A DNA stretch of 64,000 bases from the NCBI RefSeq assembly GCF_030867145.1, contig NC_134441.1, positions 7,132,992 to 7,196,991 of the forward strand, written 5' to 3'. The DNA is from Opisthocomus hoazin (Eukaryota > Chordata > Aves > Opisthocomiformes > Opisthocomidae). This document shows, in pieces, positions 10,651 through 21,484 of the stretch; the stretch's first letter is position 1; the number at the start of each line of letters is the position of its first letter. Below the pieces are notes generated by a model. The model was not told the DNA's origin. It saw nothing but the letters and a program-made list of their open reading frames with translations, and searched no databases. Both the position numbers and the translations under genes were made by a program.

Positions 10651-10775
10651 TGACGTCACGCCGGGTGGGGGAGAGTGACGTCACCGCGCAACTGCACATC
10701 ACCTCGCGAGGAGCCGGCTCTTGGGCAGTGAAAAGGCTTTATTCTGGGGGGAGGGGGGACACCGGCGTGACGTCA
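10651..10775. promoter_or_regulatory. Cluster of three CRE sites (TGACGTCA)
   Basis: Perfect palindromic cAMP-response elements lie at 10651-10658, 10676-10683 and 10768-10775 in CpG-rich DNA. They sit where the CCAR2 promoter should be, just upstream of the first CCAR2-like residues on the minus strand, and overlap the C8orf58 poly(A) region. They are palindromic and so give no direction. ATF/CREB binding is inferred. Confidence 0.6.
10738..10743 (-). terminator. C8orf58: C8orf58 polyadenylation signal AATAAA
   Basis: The plus strand reads TTTATT, giving AATAAA on the minus strand 113 bases past the C8orf58 stop codon. This implies a very short 3'UTR, ending inside the CRE cluster of the next gene. 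Confidence 0.75.
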
Positions 10776-10855
10776 TCCAGCGGGGTGTGACGCAATAGGT
10801 GCTGCGCAGCTCCTCCGGCCGGGGGTGGTGGGAGCGGGGACCCCCCCACCCGGCT

Positions 10856-13800
10856 CTACCTGCAGCGGCCGCCCCGCAGCGAGCGCCGGGTCAGGCGGGT
10901 GAGCAGCACCTTCACCCGGCCCCAGTGCGAGCGCCCGTCCTGCTGGGAGAACCGGCCGTCGGCACCGGGAGACCCCCAGGACCCCCCGCCACCTCGCCCC
11001 GTCGCCCCCCGCTCCGTACCTTGTCCGGCGTCGGGGCGCCCACCCCGCTCTCGGAGGGCTCCAGCAGGCTGGGGGAGCTGGCCGAGTGTCCCCACGTCCT
11101 CCGGCACGGCTCGGGGCCAGGCGCTGCGTGGGGTGGGGGGCAGAAAACCGGCGTGGGGGGACAGAGTCGGTGTGGAGGGGACAGAGTCGGGGTCGGGGGG
11201 GGGACATTTGGGCACTGCCCCGCCGTCCCCGCATCCCACCCTGCCATCCCTGCATCCCACCCCGCCATCCTCGCCTCCCACCCTGCCATCCCCACATCCC
11301 ACCCCCCGCCATCCCTGCATCCCACCCTGCCATCCTCCCATCCCACCCCGCCATCCCCGCATCCCACCCCCCGCTGTCCCCGCATCCCACCCCGCCGTCC
11401 CCGCATCCCACCTCCCGCCATCCTCGCCTCCCACCCCGCCATCCCCACATCCCACCCCCCGCCGTCCCCACATCCCACCCCCCGCCATCCTCACATCCCA
11501 CCCCCCGCCATCCCTGCATCCCACCCCCCGCCATCCCCGCATCCCACCCCCCGCCATCCTCACATCCCACCCCCCGCCATCCTCACATCCCACCCCCCGC
11601 CATCCCCGCATCCCACCCCGCTCACCTGGAGCCTGGCTGTCCGAGCAGGAGCGCGGCCGGAATCGCTCACCCCTCCACATATCCAGGTCCCGAGTGGGCT
11701 GCGGGCACGGAGAGGCAGCAGGTGAGCTGAGACCCTCCCCACCAGCACTACCCCCCCCCCAAACCGTGCACCCCGCGTCCCCCCGGCCCTCACCGCGGCG
11801 TCAGGGCGGGCACACCGGGATTCAGCAGCCCGCTGCCGGAGGAGCCGGTTGTCCTGCTGCAGCCGGGCCACGCGCTCCAGCATCTGGCAGACGTGCTCCA
11901 GGTACCGCAGCCCCTGCCCCGGCACGGGCACAGCCTGCGGGCGAGCGAGGGGTGGGGGGTTGCCAGGAGGCCGAAGCCCCCCAGCCGCAGCCGCCCCCTC
12001 CGCGCCACGCGCCGCTGCTGCCCGGGGGTCCTCCTCGGTGGGCTCCCGGGGGTCCCGCACCGGCTCTGCCCGCGGTTCGGCTGCGCTGGTGCTGCGGCGG
12101 CCGAGCTGTCGCGGGCAGCGCCCGGGTGCCCGCTGCCTCCTGCTTCGCTGCGCTGCCTGCGACGGCTTCTTGCTGCCCGAGCGGCTGCGGGGGGGCTGGG
12201 GGCCCGGCTCCTCTCCGGGGGGGGTCTTCGGTGGGAGGCCGTCGAGGGAAAAGCTGCTCTCGGAGCCCAGGGGAGTGGAGGGCGAGTGCTCACTGCTGGC
12301 CATCTCCACCCCGGAGTCCTCCGACTCCGACTTGAGGAGCTGCTGCCCGCTCGCCGAGGGGCTGCCGGGGGCGAGGGGCGGCGGTGGGGGGGGTCCCCGG
12401 GAGCTCATCCCCCCCGGGGGCTGCCGCGGGCTCTCCTGCAGCCGTCGGTAGACGCTGGCAGAGGTGTGCACCACGCAGCTCTCCGCTGTCTCCCAGGGAC
12501 CATCTGCGGGGTGAGGGAGGCCACGTGGTGTCAGATTGGGGGGGGGGGGGGGGGTCCCCAGGCAGAGCGCTCCCCACCCACGCCCACCACCCCACCCCGC
12601 AGCAGGTCTCCCCACCGCCATGCAAGTTGCAGCCCCCCTGCCCTGGGACCCCTCTCTGGAGGGTCCCCACAGCCCCTGCCCGGAGCCAGCAATGCTCAAG
12701 CCACCGCAGCACGTTGTCACTGCTCCCTAAAAACATGGCCCCGAGCCCGACCCCCACCCCCCCCCGCCACCGAGCTGCCTGGGGAGCACCCAGGACCCTC
12801 ACCCCGAGCCGGTCGGGGCCGCGTGGGCAGCTGCAGCTCGGTCCCGGCTGACCCAGGACACGGCATGGCCGCGGGGACCGTCCTCTCCCCGCCATGCGAC
12901 GGCCCCGGGGACCCCCAGCTGCTGGTCCCCGCAGCGCGGGGGGCATCGCCCTGCAGCTCAGGGTGGGATTCCAGCCCGGTGGTGGGGGTCTCACCCCCCT
13001 TCCTGGCCGGACCGCGGCAGAGGGCTCGGGGAGGTGGGGAGCCAAGCTTGAGCACCCTCCCAGCTCTCGACTCAGGGCGCAGAGCTGCCCACCCTCCCAC
13101 ACCCCGGGGGCTCGCGGACCCCCGTGCACTCACAGCAGCTGAACCTCCTCTTCCAGACGGCGCGGGAGCCCCCCCACATCGCCGAGAGCCGACAGCCGGG
13201 CGCGCGTCCCGGCGCTCCCTTTTACAGCCAGCCCAGCCGGGCGACGGGCCCTGCATCCAGAGGCACCTCGTTGCAGGACTGGTTCCCAACTGGTTCCTCT
13301 CGGGATTTGGGATGGGCAATACTGGCTGGGCCGGTGCTGGAGGGCTCCCTCCCCACCGCAGCCGGGTCGCTGCGGGCAGGCAGGCAGCCGGGGGCCGGAT
13401 GGATCCTCCCGCGTTGGGGGGGGACCCTGCTCAGGGTTCGAATTTGGGTGCCCAGTGCTCCCAGTTTCCTGCCCCGAGTGACCACCCTGCTTGGGCCGGG
13501 ACCACTCACCGCGCATCCCTGGTGGGCTGGCGAGGCCGGAGGTCGCTGCAGGCCGGCGGACAACCCGGCCGTTGAGTGGGCGCGTGAATGCCAGCAATGC
13601 CGTGGGGTGCCCCCTCCGCCCCGTTTCCACCGGCTGCCGGGGCTGCGTGGGACGGCCCCGCGTGCCGAGGGGCTGCCGCTTTCCTCCCGGCCACGGGGGC
13701 TTCACCGAGGCTTGGAACCTCACCGGAGTTGGGGGGACAGGGGGTTCCTCATCGCCGGGAGAGCTCAAACCCCCCCTATGGTGCTGCTGCGGTGCCGGGG

Positions 13801-14325
13801 TCCCCCCGAGCCCACGGCTCTGCCTGGGACCCCCGGTGCCTCCCAGGCTTTGCTGTTGGAGGGGAAGGGGGTCCCAGCACAGCCTGAGCTGGGGGGCACA
13901 CGGAAATGGGCCGTGGGTTTCTGGGACCCCCGCACTGCATGCGGGCACCGGTCTGTCAGCCCAAGCGCTGGAAGGCAAAGCCTGGGTGGAATTCCCAGCA
14001 CAGCCGGCACCCTGGGCCCCTCCCAGCAGGGGGGCAACTCCTGGGACCCCCAAAGACCCCCTTCAGCACAGACAGCACTAACTGGGGGGTGCCAAGACCC
14101 CCCAGAGCCCCCCTACAGCACAGACATCCCAAACCAGGGATCCCTGAGGATCCCCTCCAGAAATACCCCTGCAAGCTGAGGATCCCGGGTGACTCCCCCC
14201 CAATCCAGCCCAGACCCTGGGGAGTGTGAGGGTGGGGGGGCTGCTCGGGGGTCCCCCACAGCCCCAAGGCCCACGGACTCACCGCGGGGCGGCTCCAGGC
14301 TGAAGGCTCCGCTGCGGCGCAGCAT
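10856..14325 (-). CDS. C8orf58: C8orf58 orthologue, complete, 338 aa, function unknown
   Basis: Five coding exons on the minus strand: 14283-14325, 11794-12503, 11626-11698, 11020-11123 and 10856-10942. Lengths sum to 1017 bases and every junction keeps phase, with GT/AG borders. The start MLRRSGAFSLEPPRG resembles human MLGRRRVFAVEPLGG. Other shared blocks are SEDSGVEMA, a leucine-rich helix GQGLRYLEHVCQMLERVARL that probably forms a short coiled coil, and HWGRVKVLLTRLTRRS near the end. The middle of exon 2 is Pro/Arg/Ala-rich and probably disordered. The protein stops soon after the last block, so its tail is shorter than in human. Identification rests on these blocks and on position between CCAR2 and PDLIM2. 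No function can be given. Confidence 0.85.
11220..11622. repeat. 23-base minisatellite in a C8orf58 intron
   Basis: About 17 copies of CATCCCACCCCCCGCCATCCYYG or a form shortened by a few C bases. It occupies nearly the whole intron between the exons at 11020-11123 and 11626-11698. Long frames across it are spurious. Confidence 0.9.
12504..14282 (-). other. C8orf58: C8orf58 intron 1
   Basis: GC-rich intron between the 43-base first coding exon and the large second exon. Its acceptor is CACCCCGCAG at 12504-12513. It contains a run of TCCCAGCACAG-like and GGACCCCC-like short repeats near 13850-14160. No further exon is needed to keep the reading frame. Confidence 0.7.
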
Positions 14326-14404
14326 CCCCGGGCTGGGGGGGGTTCGGGGACTCCGTCGGGGGGGAGCGGGGGGAGCGGGCAGGGCGGAGCGGGCGGTCCC
14401 GCTG

Positions 14405-14430
14405 CTCCCAGCCGCTTTATGGGGCAGGGC
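14405..14430 (-). promoter_or_regulatory. C8orf58: Possible TATA-like element of C8orf58
   Basis: On the minus strand CATAAAG (14415-14421) sits in CpG-rich DNA about 90 bases upstream of the start codon. It is the only TATA-like word there. The transcription start is not known. Confidence 0.35.
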
Positions 14431-15301
14431 TGCGGGGGCGGGGTGGGCCGGGGGGGGGTCCGCCCTCCGCCCTCCGCCCTCCCCCCTCCCCCAGCCAGAA
14501 GCGTTTATTCCTCTTTTCCCCCCCGCACACGCTGCCGGGCAGGACCCTCTCCAGCCCTGCCTCCCCCCCCCGGGCAGAGGGACCCCCCCCCAACCCCCCG
14601 GGACCCCCCCCCACCCCCCCCCCCCCGAAGGGTCCCGGGCTGATCCCTCCTGCGGGAATTCGGTGCCTCGACGGTGAGAGCTCGGCCGAGCCCAGGGGTG
14701 ATGGGGGGGTGCGGCGCACCCCGAAAGGGGAGCAGGCAGCGGGGCAGGGGCGGGGGGAGCCGTGGGACGTGGGAAGGGGCTGGTCCCCTCGGCGGGGAGC
14801 TGCTGACAGCAGCACAGCCCGGATAAAACAGCACAGCCCGGATAACAGCACAGCCCATCTCCGTGCAAACAGGGGCGGGGGGGGGGGGGGGGGGCAGCGA
14901 TAAGAGCCCCCCTGGGCCTCGGCAGGACAAAGGCCCCCGGCCAACAGCCCGCCGTAAAGCCCTGACACCTCCCAGGGATGCCCGGAGCGGGGAGGGGCTG
15001 GTCGAGCCCCCTGGGGGGCCCTGACCTTCCCGGGAGGGGGGCAAGGCCAGCTGGCACCCAGCCAGCGCAGCATCGGGGCGCCGGACCCCTGCCCCCGGCT
15101 CTCTGCACCGGGCTGTGGCGCCTGGACCCCCACCCTGGGGCAGGGGGTTTGCTTCCAGCTCCCCACCGCTGCTACGGGGTGGGGGTCTGGGGTCGCTGCT
15201 TGCACCCTGGGGCTGCTTGCCCTCCCCTCCCCCCCCCACCCCCTGCACAGACCAGACACAGGAGTGGAGCAAATATATATTATATTTATATAGAGATCTG
15301 G
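14431..15301. other. Intergenic spacer between C8orf58 and PDLIM2
   Basis: GC-rich, with G/C homopolymers at 14560-14630 and 14876-14895, and three short ACAGCACAGCCCGGAT repeats near 14808-14855. The right end (15262-15300) is a short A/T-rich strip of TATATA just downstream of the PDLIM2 poly(A) signal. No gene was recognised. Confidence 0.5.
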
Positions 15302-15307
15302 TTTAAT
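15302..15307 (-). terminator. PDLIM2: PDLIM2 poly(A) signal (ATTAAA variant)
   Basis: The plus strand TTTAAT gives ATTAAA on the minus strand about 330 bases after the PDLIM2 stop, followed downstream by a T/A-rich strip. ATTAAA is the commonest variant signal. Confidence 0.55.
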
Positions 15308-15633
15308 ACCTCGGAGAAGCCCTTTGCAGTCGGTGTACAAAGCGGTGCCAGCCCCCTCTCCGGTTCCTAAGTGCTGAAGCATCCCTGTGCCCCCCCCCCA
15401 AATGTCCCCAATGTCCCCCTGTCCCCGCTGCAGCCCAGGCTGAGAACGGACCCAGCTCATCACACACGCCAACGCAGCAAGGGCGGGCAGCCGCATCGCA
15501 TCCCCCCCAGCCTGGCGATGCCCTCAGCCCCCAACCCAAACACCCCCCCCCACCGCAGACCCCCGCCCTCCCAAAGCGGTGGGGTGCCCCGGGGTGGGGG
15601 GGGGATGCAGGCAGCGAGCTCCCCTCCGCGGGC

Positions 15634-16087
15634 TCAGGCCTGGGGGGAGACGGGGGGGGCGGCGGGCCCCCCCGGGGTGCCCTGGTAGCGCAGGCGGGCG
15701 TGCTTCTCGCAGTAGAGCTCGTCGCCCACCCAGAAGTGGCCCCGCATCTTCAGGCTGAGGCCGCAGTCGGCGCAGGCGTAGCAGGATGGGTGCCGGTAGC
15801 GGCCGTCCCGGATCCTCACCGCCTGCGTCCTGGGGGTGACGGGGAGGGGGGGCATCAGCGGGGCACCCCCTCTCCCCCCACATGCGTCACGGGGTGATGC
15901 CCAGCATCTCGGCCCTGTTTTGGCCCTGCCGGGAGCGGTGGCAGGGACCGATCCTGCCCAGGGAGCCCCCCCCCCGCCCCCAGCCCCACTCACGCGATGG
16001 TGCTGCCGCACTTCTCGCAGACGTGCAGCTTCTGGACCCCGGCCACGGGTTTTCGGGTGCTGGGCGAGAGCCGGCTGGGGTAGGGGG
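15634..16087 (-). CDS. PDLIM2: PDLIM2 LIM-domain exons
   Basis: Two exons (15994-16087 and 15634-15829) encode a single LIM domain. The first zinc site is CEKC with H and C from [10 protein letters not shown]. The second is CADC with C and H from ELYCEKH. The residues [20 protein letters not shown] are the hallmark of the PDLIM2 LIM domain. The tail after it is short and Pro/Ala-rich. Confidence 0.92.
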
Positions 16088-19000
16088 CTGCGGGGAGACG
16101 AGGCCGTCAGGGTCGCGCCAACCCCCCCCCCCCTCCCTCGGCCGGACCCCCCCCCAGTGGCCCCCCGCACCCCCTCACCTCCGCCCTCGTCCTCCAGAGC
16201 CTCTTGGAGCAGGCGGAAGGTGCTGGACTGCCGCGGGGCCGCCCGCAGCTCCCGGTTCTCCCGCAGCATCTTGTAGACCTCCGAATCCTCCTCCAAGCGC
16301 CGCATGGCCGGCTCCGAGCCCGGGCTGCGGGACGGCACCCCGGGGCGGCGGGAGGCGACGGGGAGCAGGGGGGGGGGTCCCGGCACCCCGACGCTTGGGT
16401 CCGCCGGGCTGCACCCGCCCACCCTCCACCCTGGGGACCTGCCCCAGCCTGCCCAGCCCTCCCTCCCACGGCCCTACCTCTCTCTCTTAACTCTTTGCAC
16501 GGGTTCCCTCGGCGAGGCAGCACCCTGGGTGCACCCCGGGGTGCGGGATGGGTGCGTGGGGATGGGGGCTTCCCCTCCTCCCTGTGTGTGTGTCCCCCCA
16601 TCCCACCCCGCACGACCCCCAGCCCGCTGCGTACCTGCTGCAGGGGGAGGGCGAGGAGCGTCGCCGCTCTCTGCGCATCTCCCAGGGGTTTGGGGGGGCC
16701 CCGAGCCCCGGCGAGGGCGGGCGGGGGGGCGGAGGCAGGATGGACCCCGGGGAGCTGTTCTGGCGGCTCAGGGTTCCCCGCTCCTGGCAAGGGGAGAGAG
16801 GTGCTGGGTGCCCGGGGGGGTACGGGGGGCTGGGGGGTGCTGCAGCAGCCCCCCGGTGTGTCCCCAGCCCGGGGGGAGCACAGCATCTCCTGGGCAGGGT
16901 GTGGGGAAGGGTACCTGCAGATGCCCCCCCCTCTCCTCCTGGGCACCCCACGGACCCCAGCGCTGGCCCCAGGGGCTTTTTCGAAGCCCCTCTCCCCGGG
17001 CGCCCTGCCGTGCTCCCGGGAGGGGTGCAGGGTGCTCCGCGGCTCCCCGCGGGGCGGCTGCTTCTCCTGCCCCCCCGCACTGGGGCCATGGGGAACCCCA
17101 GGGGGGCCGGGGGCCGCAGCCCCCCCCAGTAACCCTACGCCTGCACCCGCTCCCTCGCCGGCATCTGCTCCTGCTTAGCGGCCCCGGCAAGGCAGGAAAG
17201 GCAAAACCCCGGCTAAGTGGAAGCCGATGTTCCCGGCGGCAGCCGCCACGCCGACGCGAACCCCAGCGGGAGCCCGGGGACGGGGCTGGGGACGAGGACC
17301 CCCCAGCCCAGACACCGCGGAGATGGAGAGGGGCAGCAGCGGGGCTCGGCGGGGTCACGGGAAGGCGAGGGATGAGCTAAAATTGGGCTTGGGTGGAGCA
17401 GGAGCCTTGGCCTCGTCTGTGCCGGTGCCAACGCGCCGCGGGACGCGACGAAGAGCATGGTCCAAGGGCAGCCCTTCCTCTTGCCGCCGTTTCGGGCACG
17501 GTGTCCCGCACAGCCCCAGCCCCACGGATCCCAGACCCCCCAGACCCCCAGGGTCGGCACTGGAGCAAATATGGGGCTGGGGAGGAAGGAGGGAGTGAGC
17601 GGCCGGAGGAGCCAAGGGGCGGCCGGGGCCGCAGCCAAAGGCAGCTGGGAAGGGCGGCGTTCGGGGCCACCGCGCTTCCCGATTTGGGCTTGAAAAACAA
17701 GAAAAAATAAAGCGGGGAGGGAGGAGACGAGGGAGACGCCAAACCCGGAGCCGGCGGCTGCCCCGTGGGGCTCAGCAGCCGCCCGAAACCGCGGCGGGGA
17801 GGGACGGGGCGGCCGCGGGCATCCCGGGACGGGTCCGGGCGGCGGGGAAGGCATCCCGGCCCCCGGGCATCCCAGCCCCGCTCCCCGGGCACCCCAACGC
17901 TGCCGGGGCTGTGGGTCCCTGCCCTGCCAACGCCCCAGTCCCCCAGGCTCACGGGAGCGGGGCCAGGCCTCCCCAAACTGGTTTGGCCTCCTTAGGCTGG
18001 CGCCGTTGCCAAGAGGCGCTGGGTAGGAGCGGGGAAAACATCCCCGGCGAGGCGTGCCGGGGCCCGGGGGTGCCGGCCACCGCACCGGCTGACGCGGTCC
18101 CCGGGGCAGAGCAGGGCTGGGCGATAGCGCGGCGATGGGGCTGTGTGAGGGGACAGCGTGGGGCTGCGAAGGGCAGTGGTTTGGGCTGTAAAGGGCGATG
18201 GTTTGGGGCTGCAGGAGATGATGGTCTGGGGCTGCAAGGGGTGATGGTTTTGGGCTGTAAAGGGTGATGGTTTGGGGCTGCAGGAGGTGATGGTCTGGGG
18301 CTGCAGGAGGTGATGGTCTGGGGCTGCAGGGGATGATGGTCTGGGGCTGCAGGAGATGATGGTTTGGGGCTGCAGGAGATGATGGTCTGGGGCTGCAGGG
18401 GATGATGGTCTGGGGCTGCAGGAGGTGATGGTTTGGGGCTGCAGGAGATGATGGTTTGGGGCTGCAGGGGATGATGGTCTGGGGCTGCAGGAGGTGATGG
18501 TTTGGGGCTGCAGGAGATGATGGTCTGGGGCTGCAGGGGATGATGGTCTGGGGCTGCAGGAGGTGATGGTTTGGGGCTGCAGGGGATGATGGTCTGGGGC
18601 TGCAGGGGATCATGGTCTGGGGCTGCAGGAGGTGATGATCTGGGGCTGCAGCGGGCAGTGGTCTGGGGCTGCAAAGACCGCTGCTGTGGGGCTTTGAAGG
18701 GTGACTGAGCACGGATGCCCCCCCCCCCAGCATCTCTGCCCGGCCCCCCGCAGCCCCCCGCTCCCTGCTCACCTGGCAGAAGCCGGGACGGGCGAGCTCC
18801 TCTTCCAGGGGCTGCGAGCTGGGGAGGGGGGGAGGACGGGGCCATCAGGAGGGTCCCCGGCCCTGCCCGGACCCCTGCCCGCCTCCCCCAGCCCCACACG
18901 CAGCCGGGTGCAGCCTTACCTGCCGCTGCCGGGCCGGGGGCGGAGGGATGCCGGGCTGGAGCAGGAGGCTCTCCGGGCACCCTGGCTCTCGTCCCGCATC

Positions 19001-20201
19001 CGCAGCGCATCCTGGGGAGGGGAGGGAGATGCCAGCAGCTGGAATCAGCCCTGGGTGGGGGGCCAGGGGGTGTAGGGGGCTGCCCGGGGCTCACCTGGAA
19101 GCGTGGGGCCAGTGTCTCCGGTGAGGTGTCCCCGTTGGTGTGGGTGGGAGGTGGCACTGGGGACCTGGGGACCGAGGGAGGGTTGGGGGGGGGGGTCCTG
19201 CATCTGCGTGCAGCCCCTGTGCACCCACGGCACAGCACGGCCATTCCCCCGCAGCCCCCCGGGGAGGTGGCGAGAGGCAGCAGCCCCAGGTCCCCAACTG
19301 GGACCAGTCGGCCAGGTAACGGCTGCCAGGGCTGCCTGGCCTCATTAGCGCCTGACTCGTTAATTACAGAGCAGGGACAGGCTCCCACAGGGATGGCGCA
19401 GCCCCAAGAGTCACCGGAGGGGGAAAAAACAACCCACGCACACGTGGTTGGGGACCCCAGCGTGGGGAAACCGAGGCACAGCGTGGCGATGCCGGCTTTG
19501 GGGAGCTGGGGACCCAGGCGTCCGGGCTGCCAGCCCCCCCCCCCCCCCCATCGCAGCACCCACCTCTCCACCTCCAGCCGGAGCTGCCCGGGGCTCTGCT
19601 TGATCTTCTTCTGCGCCTCCACGTTGAGCATCTCGGCCGCGCTCTCCCCGTTGATGGCGACGACGACGTCCCCCGGCCGGAGGTCACCCGCGGCCGCCTT
19701 CCCCCGCTCCGTCACCTCCGCGGAGAAGGGGACGCGGGGACAGCCCCGGTGTTGTCTCGGAGGCGCTGGGGGCAGCGAGCCCCCCGCCCCCAGCCACCCC
19801 TCAGCCCCAGACCTCGTGAGAGGTCCCGGCACAGGGCTGCTTGGCGGGTGGTCCCCAAATCCCACCCTGCCGGGATGCTCCCACCCACCAGGGTCCCCGC
19901 AGCCCTGCCAAAACCGGGGTGCTGGCCCCTCTGCTGGGTGCGTGCCGGCGAGGGGGGACCAAGACCCCCGTGCCGTCACCGTGGGGCCGTTCCCACGGAG
20001 CGGGATCCCTCAAGGACAGCGAACAGGATCCGCTCGCCGGAGCAGCCCGGCACGGCGGGCGTCCCAGCTGATCTCCCCAGGGCTGGGGGTTGGGTGAGGG
20101 GCTCCTACCTTGGAGACGGTGATGGGTTTCCCGAAGTCTCTCCCCCCGGTGATGCGGAAGCCCCAAGGGGCCGGCCCGGCCAGGGTCACCGTCACCAGCA
20201 T
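15634..20201 (-). CDS. PDLIM2: PDLIM2 (PDZ and LIM domain 2, mystique), complete, 345 aa
   Basis: Coding exons on the minus strand: 20109-20201, 19564-19715, 19095-19164, 18920-19011, 18773-18818, 16635-16783, 16179-16324, 15994-16087, 15634-15829. The sum is 1038 bases in phase, close to the 352 residues of human PDLIM2. Residues 1-84 form the PDZ domain, with [15 protein letters not shown] as carboxylate-binding loop and [16 protein letters not shown]. The Ser/Pro-rich middle contains [10 protein letters not shown]. Exon 7 has [15 protein letters not shown] and [14 protein letters not shown], typical of this family. The C-terminal LIM domain keeps all zinc ligands. The family tethers to actin/alpha-actinin and, as a nuclear E3 ligase, limits NF-kB p65 and STAT signalling. 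The start is the ATG right after an acceptor (CCCGCCCAG), so a non-coding first exon lies upstream. Confidence 0.93.
16784..18772 (-). other. PDLIM2: PDLIM2 intron 5, with minisatellite
   Basis: This is the longest PDLIM2 intron, nearly 2 kb. The left part is GC-rich single-copy DNA and the right part is the 23-base array at 18170-18680. No exon is needed: phase is preserved between the exons on both sides (AG|C splits a serine codon). Confidence 0.7.
18170..18680. repeat. 23-base minisatellite in a PDLIM2 intron
   Basis: About 22 copies of TGATGGTYTGGGGCTGCAGGRGA with few differences. Since 23 is not a multiple of three, all six frames stay open over long runs, producing large false frames on the minus strand (repeating CSPRP and LLQPQT). 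Confidence 0.92.
19564..20201 (-). CDS. PDLIM2: PDLIM2 PDZ-domain exons
   Basis: Exon 20109-20201 starts at ATG 20199-20201 ([15 protein letters not shown]) and ends ITVSK. Exon 19564-19715 continues [19 protein letters not shown] and ends LRLEVER. The split after the lysine matches the human gene. The W-G-F triplet of the ligand-binding loop is present. Confidence 0.93.
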
Positions 20202-21480
20202 GGCAGCTCTGGGCGGGCAGCGAGCCGCGGCGTCAGGAAACGCCGAGGGGACGAGGCCGAGGAGAGCCCCTCGCCCTCCCTCCACGAGGCACAGCCCGGC
20301 AGCCCACCCGCCGGCAGCCCCGCACCCCGAGGGTCCCCGGCGCGGGGCCGATGGAGACCCGGCTGCGCCTTCCTTCCGGGGAGGGGACCCACGTCCTCGC
20401 GCTGTCGCAGGGTGCCGGCAGCCATCGCCGCTTCCTCTTGCTGCCCCGGTGGCCCCGGCCCAAGGCTGGTGGCTTCCTCCCCTGCCGAGACCCCCCGGGG
20501 ACGAGGGGGTCCCGGGCACCCTGCGACGGTACGGCCGGTGGGACGGGGCAGGCGAGGTCACCCTGTGGCACCCGGGGCCTTGGCAAGGCGAGAAATCGGT
20601 GCCGCCCTGGCAGCCCGGCCAAGCCAGCGGGGTTTGGAGGGGACGACGCGAGGGGAGCCAGCGGCCGGCGAGGGAACGATGCCGCTTCTCACCGCGGCGG
20701 GGGTCCGGACACGCACGGACCACCGCCCCGAGACCTTCATCCTGCGGATAGGATGCTGGGGATCCCCCCCGAGGGGGTAGCACGGGGGTCCCACGGCACC
20801 CCAGCGAGCGTGGCGGCCCTTGGCTTCGACGGGGTGGGTGGGAAGGGGCAGCCCCCTCCCCTAAATGCCAGGGCTGGCATCCCCGCTCCCTGCCTGGCAC
20901 CGCGGCAGCCGAGCCGGGGCACCCCGTCCGCGACCGCCGGCGAAGGCATTTTTAAAAATCCCCAAAGCGGGGCTGGAGAGGCCGCCCGGGAGAATTTTCC
21001 GGGCTGGGCTCCGCGGCCAAGGGAAGGGACCCCCCCCCCTAACCCCCTCCCCAGGCCCGGCCGCTGCTTCGCATCCCCAGGCAGCGAGGTCTGCTGCCCC
21101 GGGGACTTCGACAGCCGTCGGGGCACGACCCCCGGACCCCCCCCAAAAGCCGTGCACCCCCCCTGCAGCCCCCCTGCACCCCTTCTCCATCCCACCTCCC
21201 GCTCCCCACCTCGGTCCCGGCGCGCAGCGATGCTGCGGTGGCAGAGGGGACGCGACGGGACGGGACGGTCTGTCCGCACCCCCCCCCTCCTCGGGGGAGC
21301 GGCACCCCCGAGGGGACCCCCCCCCCCCCCATCCCACTCACCGGCGGCGGCCGAGCCGGGGCAGCCCCGTGGGGCGCGGAGCCGAGCGCGGCCCCGACGG
21401 CGGCCCCGCCCCCTCGGAAGGGGCCGGGCCGGGCGCGGCTCGGCTGCGGGGGGGGGGGGGGGGTGTGTCCGTGGCGTCAG
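20202..21480 (-). promoter_or_regulatory. PDLIM2: PDLIM2 5' region: non-coding first exon and CpG-rich promoter
   Basis: The coding ATG follows an intron acceptor directly, so the first exon must be upstream. A strong donor (CGCCG|GTGAGTGG) at 21341-21342 closes a likely non-coding exon covering roughly 21342-21440, in very CpG-rich DNA with GGGCGG boxes. The transcription start is not resolved. 20202-21340 would then be intron 1. Confidence 0.5.
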
Positions 21481-21484
21481 CCCC

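Noticed and set aside
10441-10660. CCAR2 start codon at GTG 10657-10659
   Set aside because: This is a non-ATG codon inside a CRE site and upstream of poorly matching residues. No ATG in a suitable frame precedes the FKR block, so no start is called.
13129-13225. Possible extra C8orf58 exon ending RRLEEEVQLL and a stop
   Set aside because: Splicing it in would end the protein early. Exon 1 joins exon 2 directly in phase and in agreement with the human N-terminus.
17213-19979. Two very long minus-strand frames (519 and 676 codons) with repeating LLQPQTI and SPAAPNH
   Set aside because: Products of the 23-base minisatellite in PDLIM2 intron 5. Only the short parts matching the PDLIM2 exons are real.
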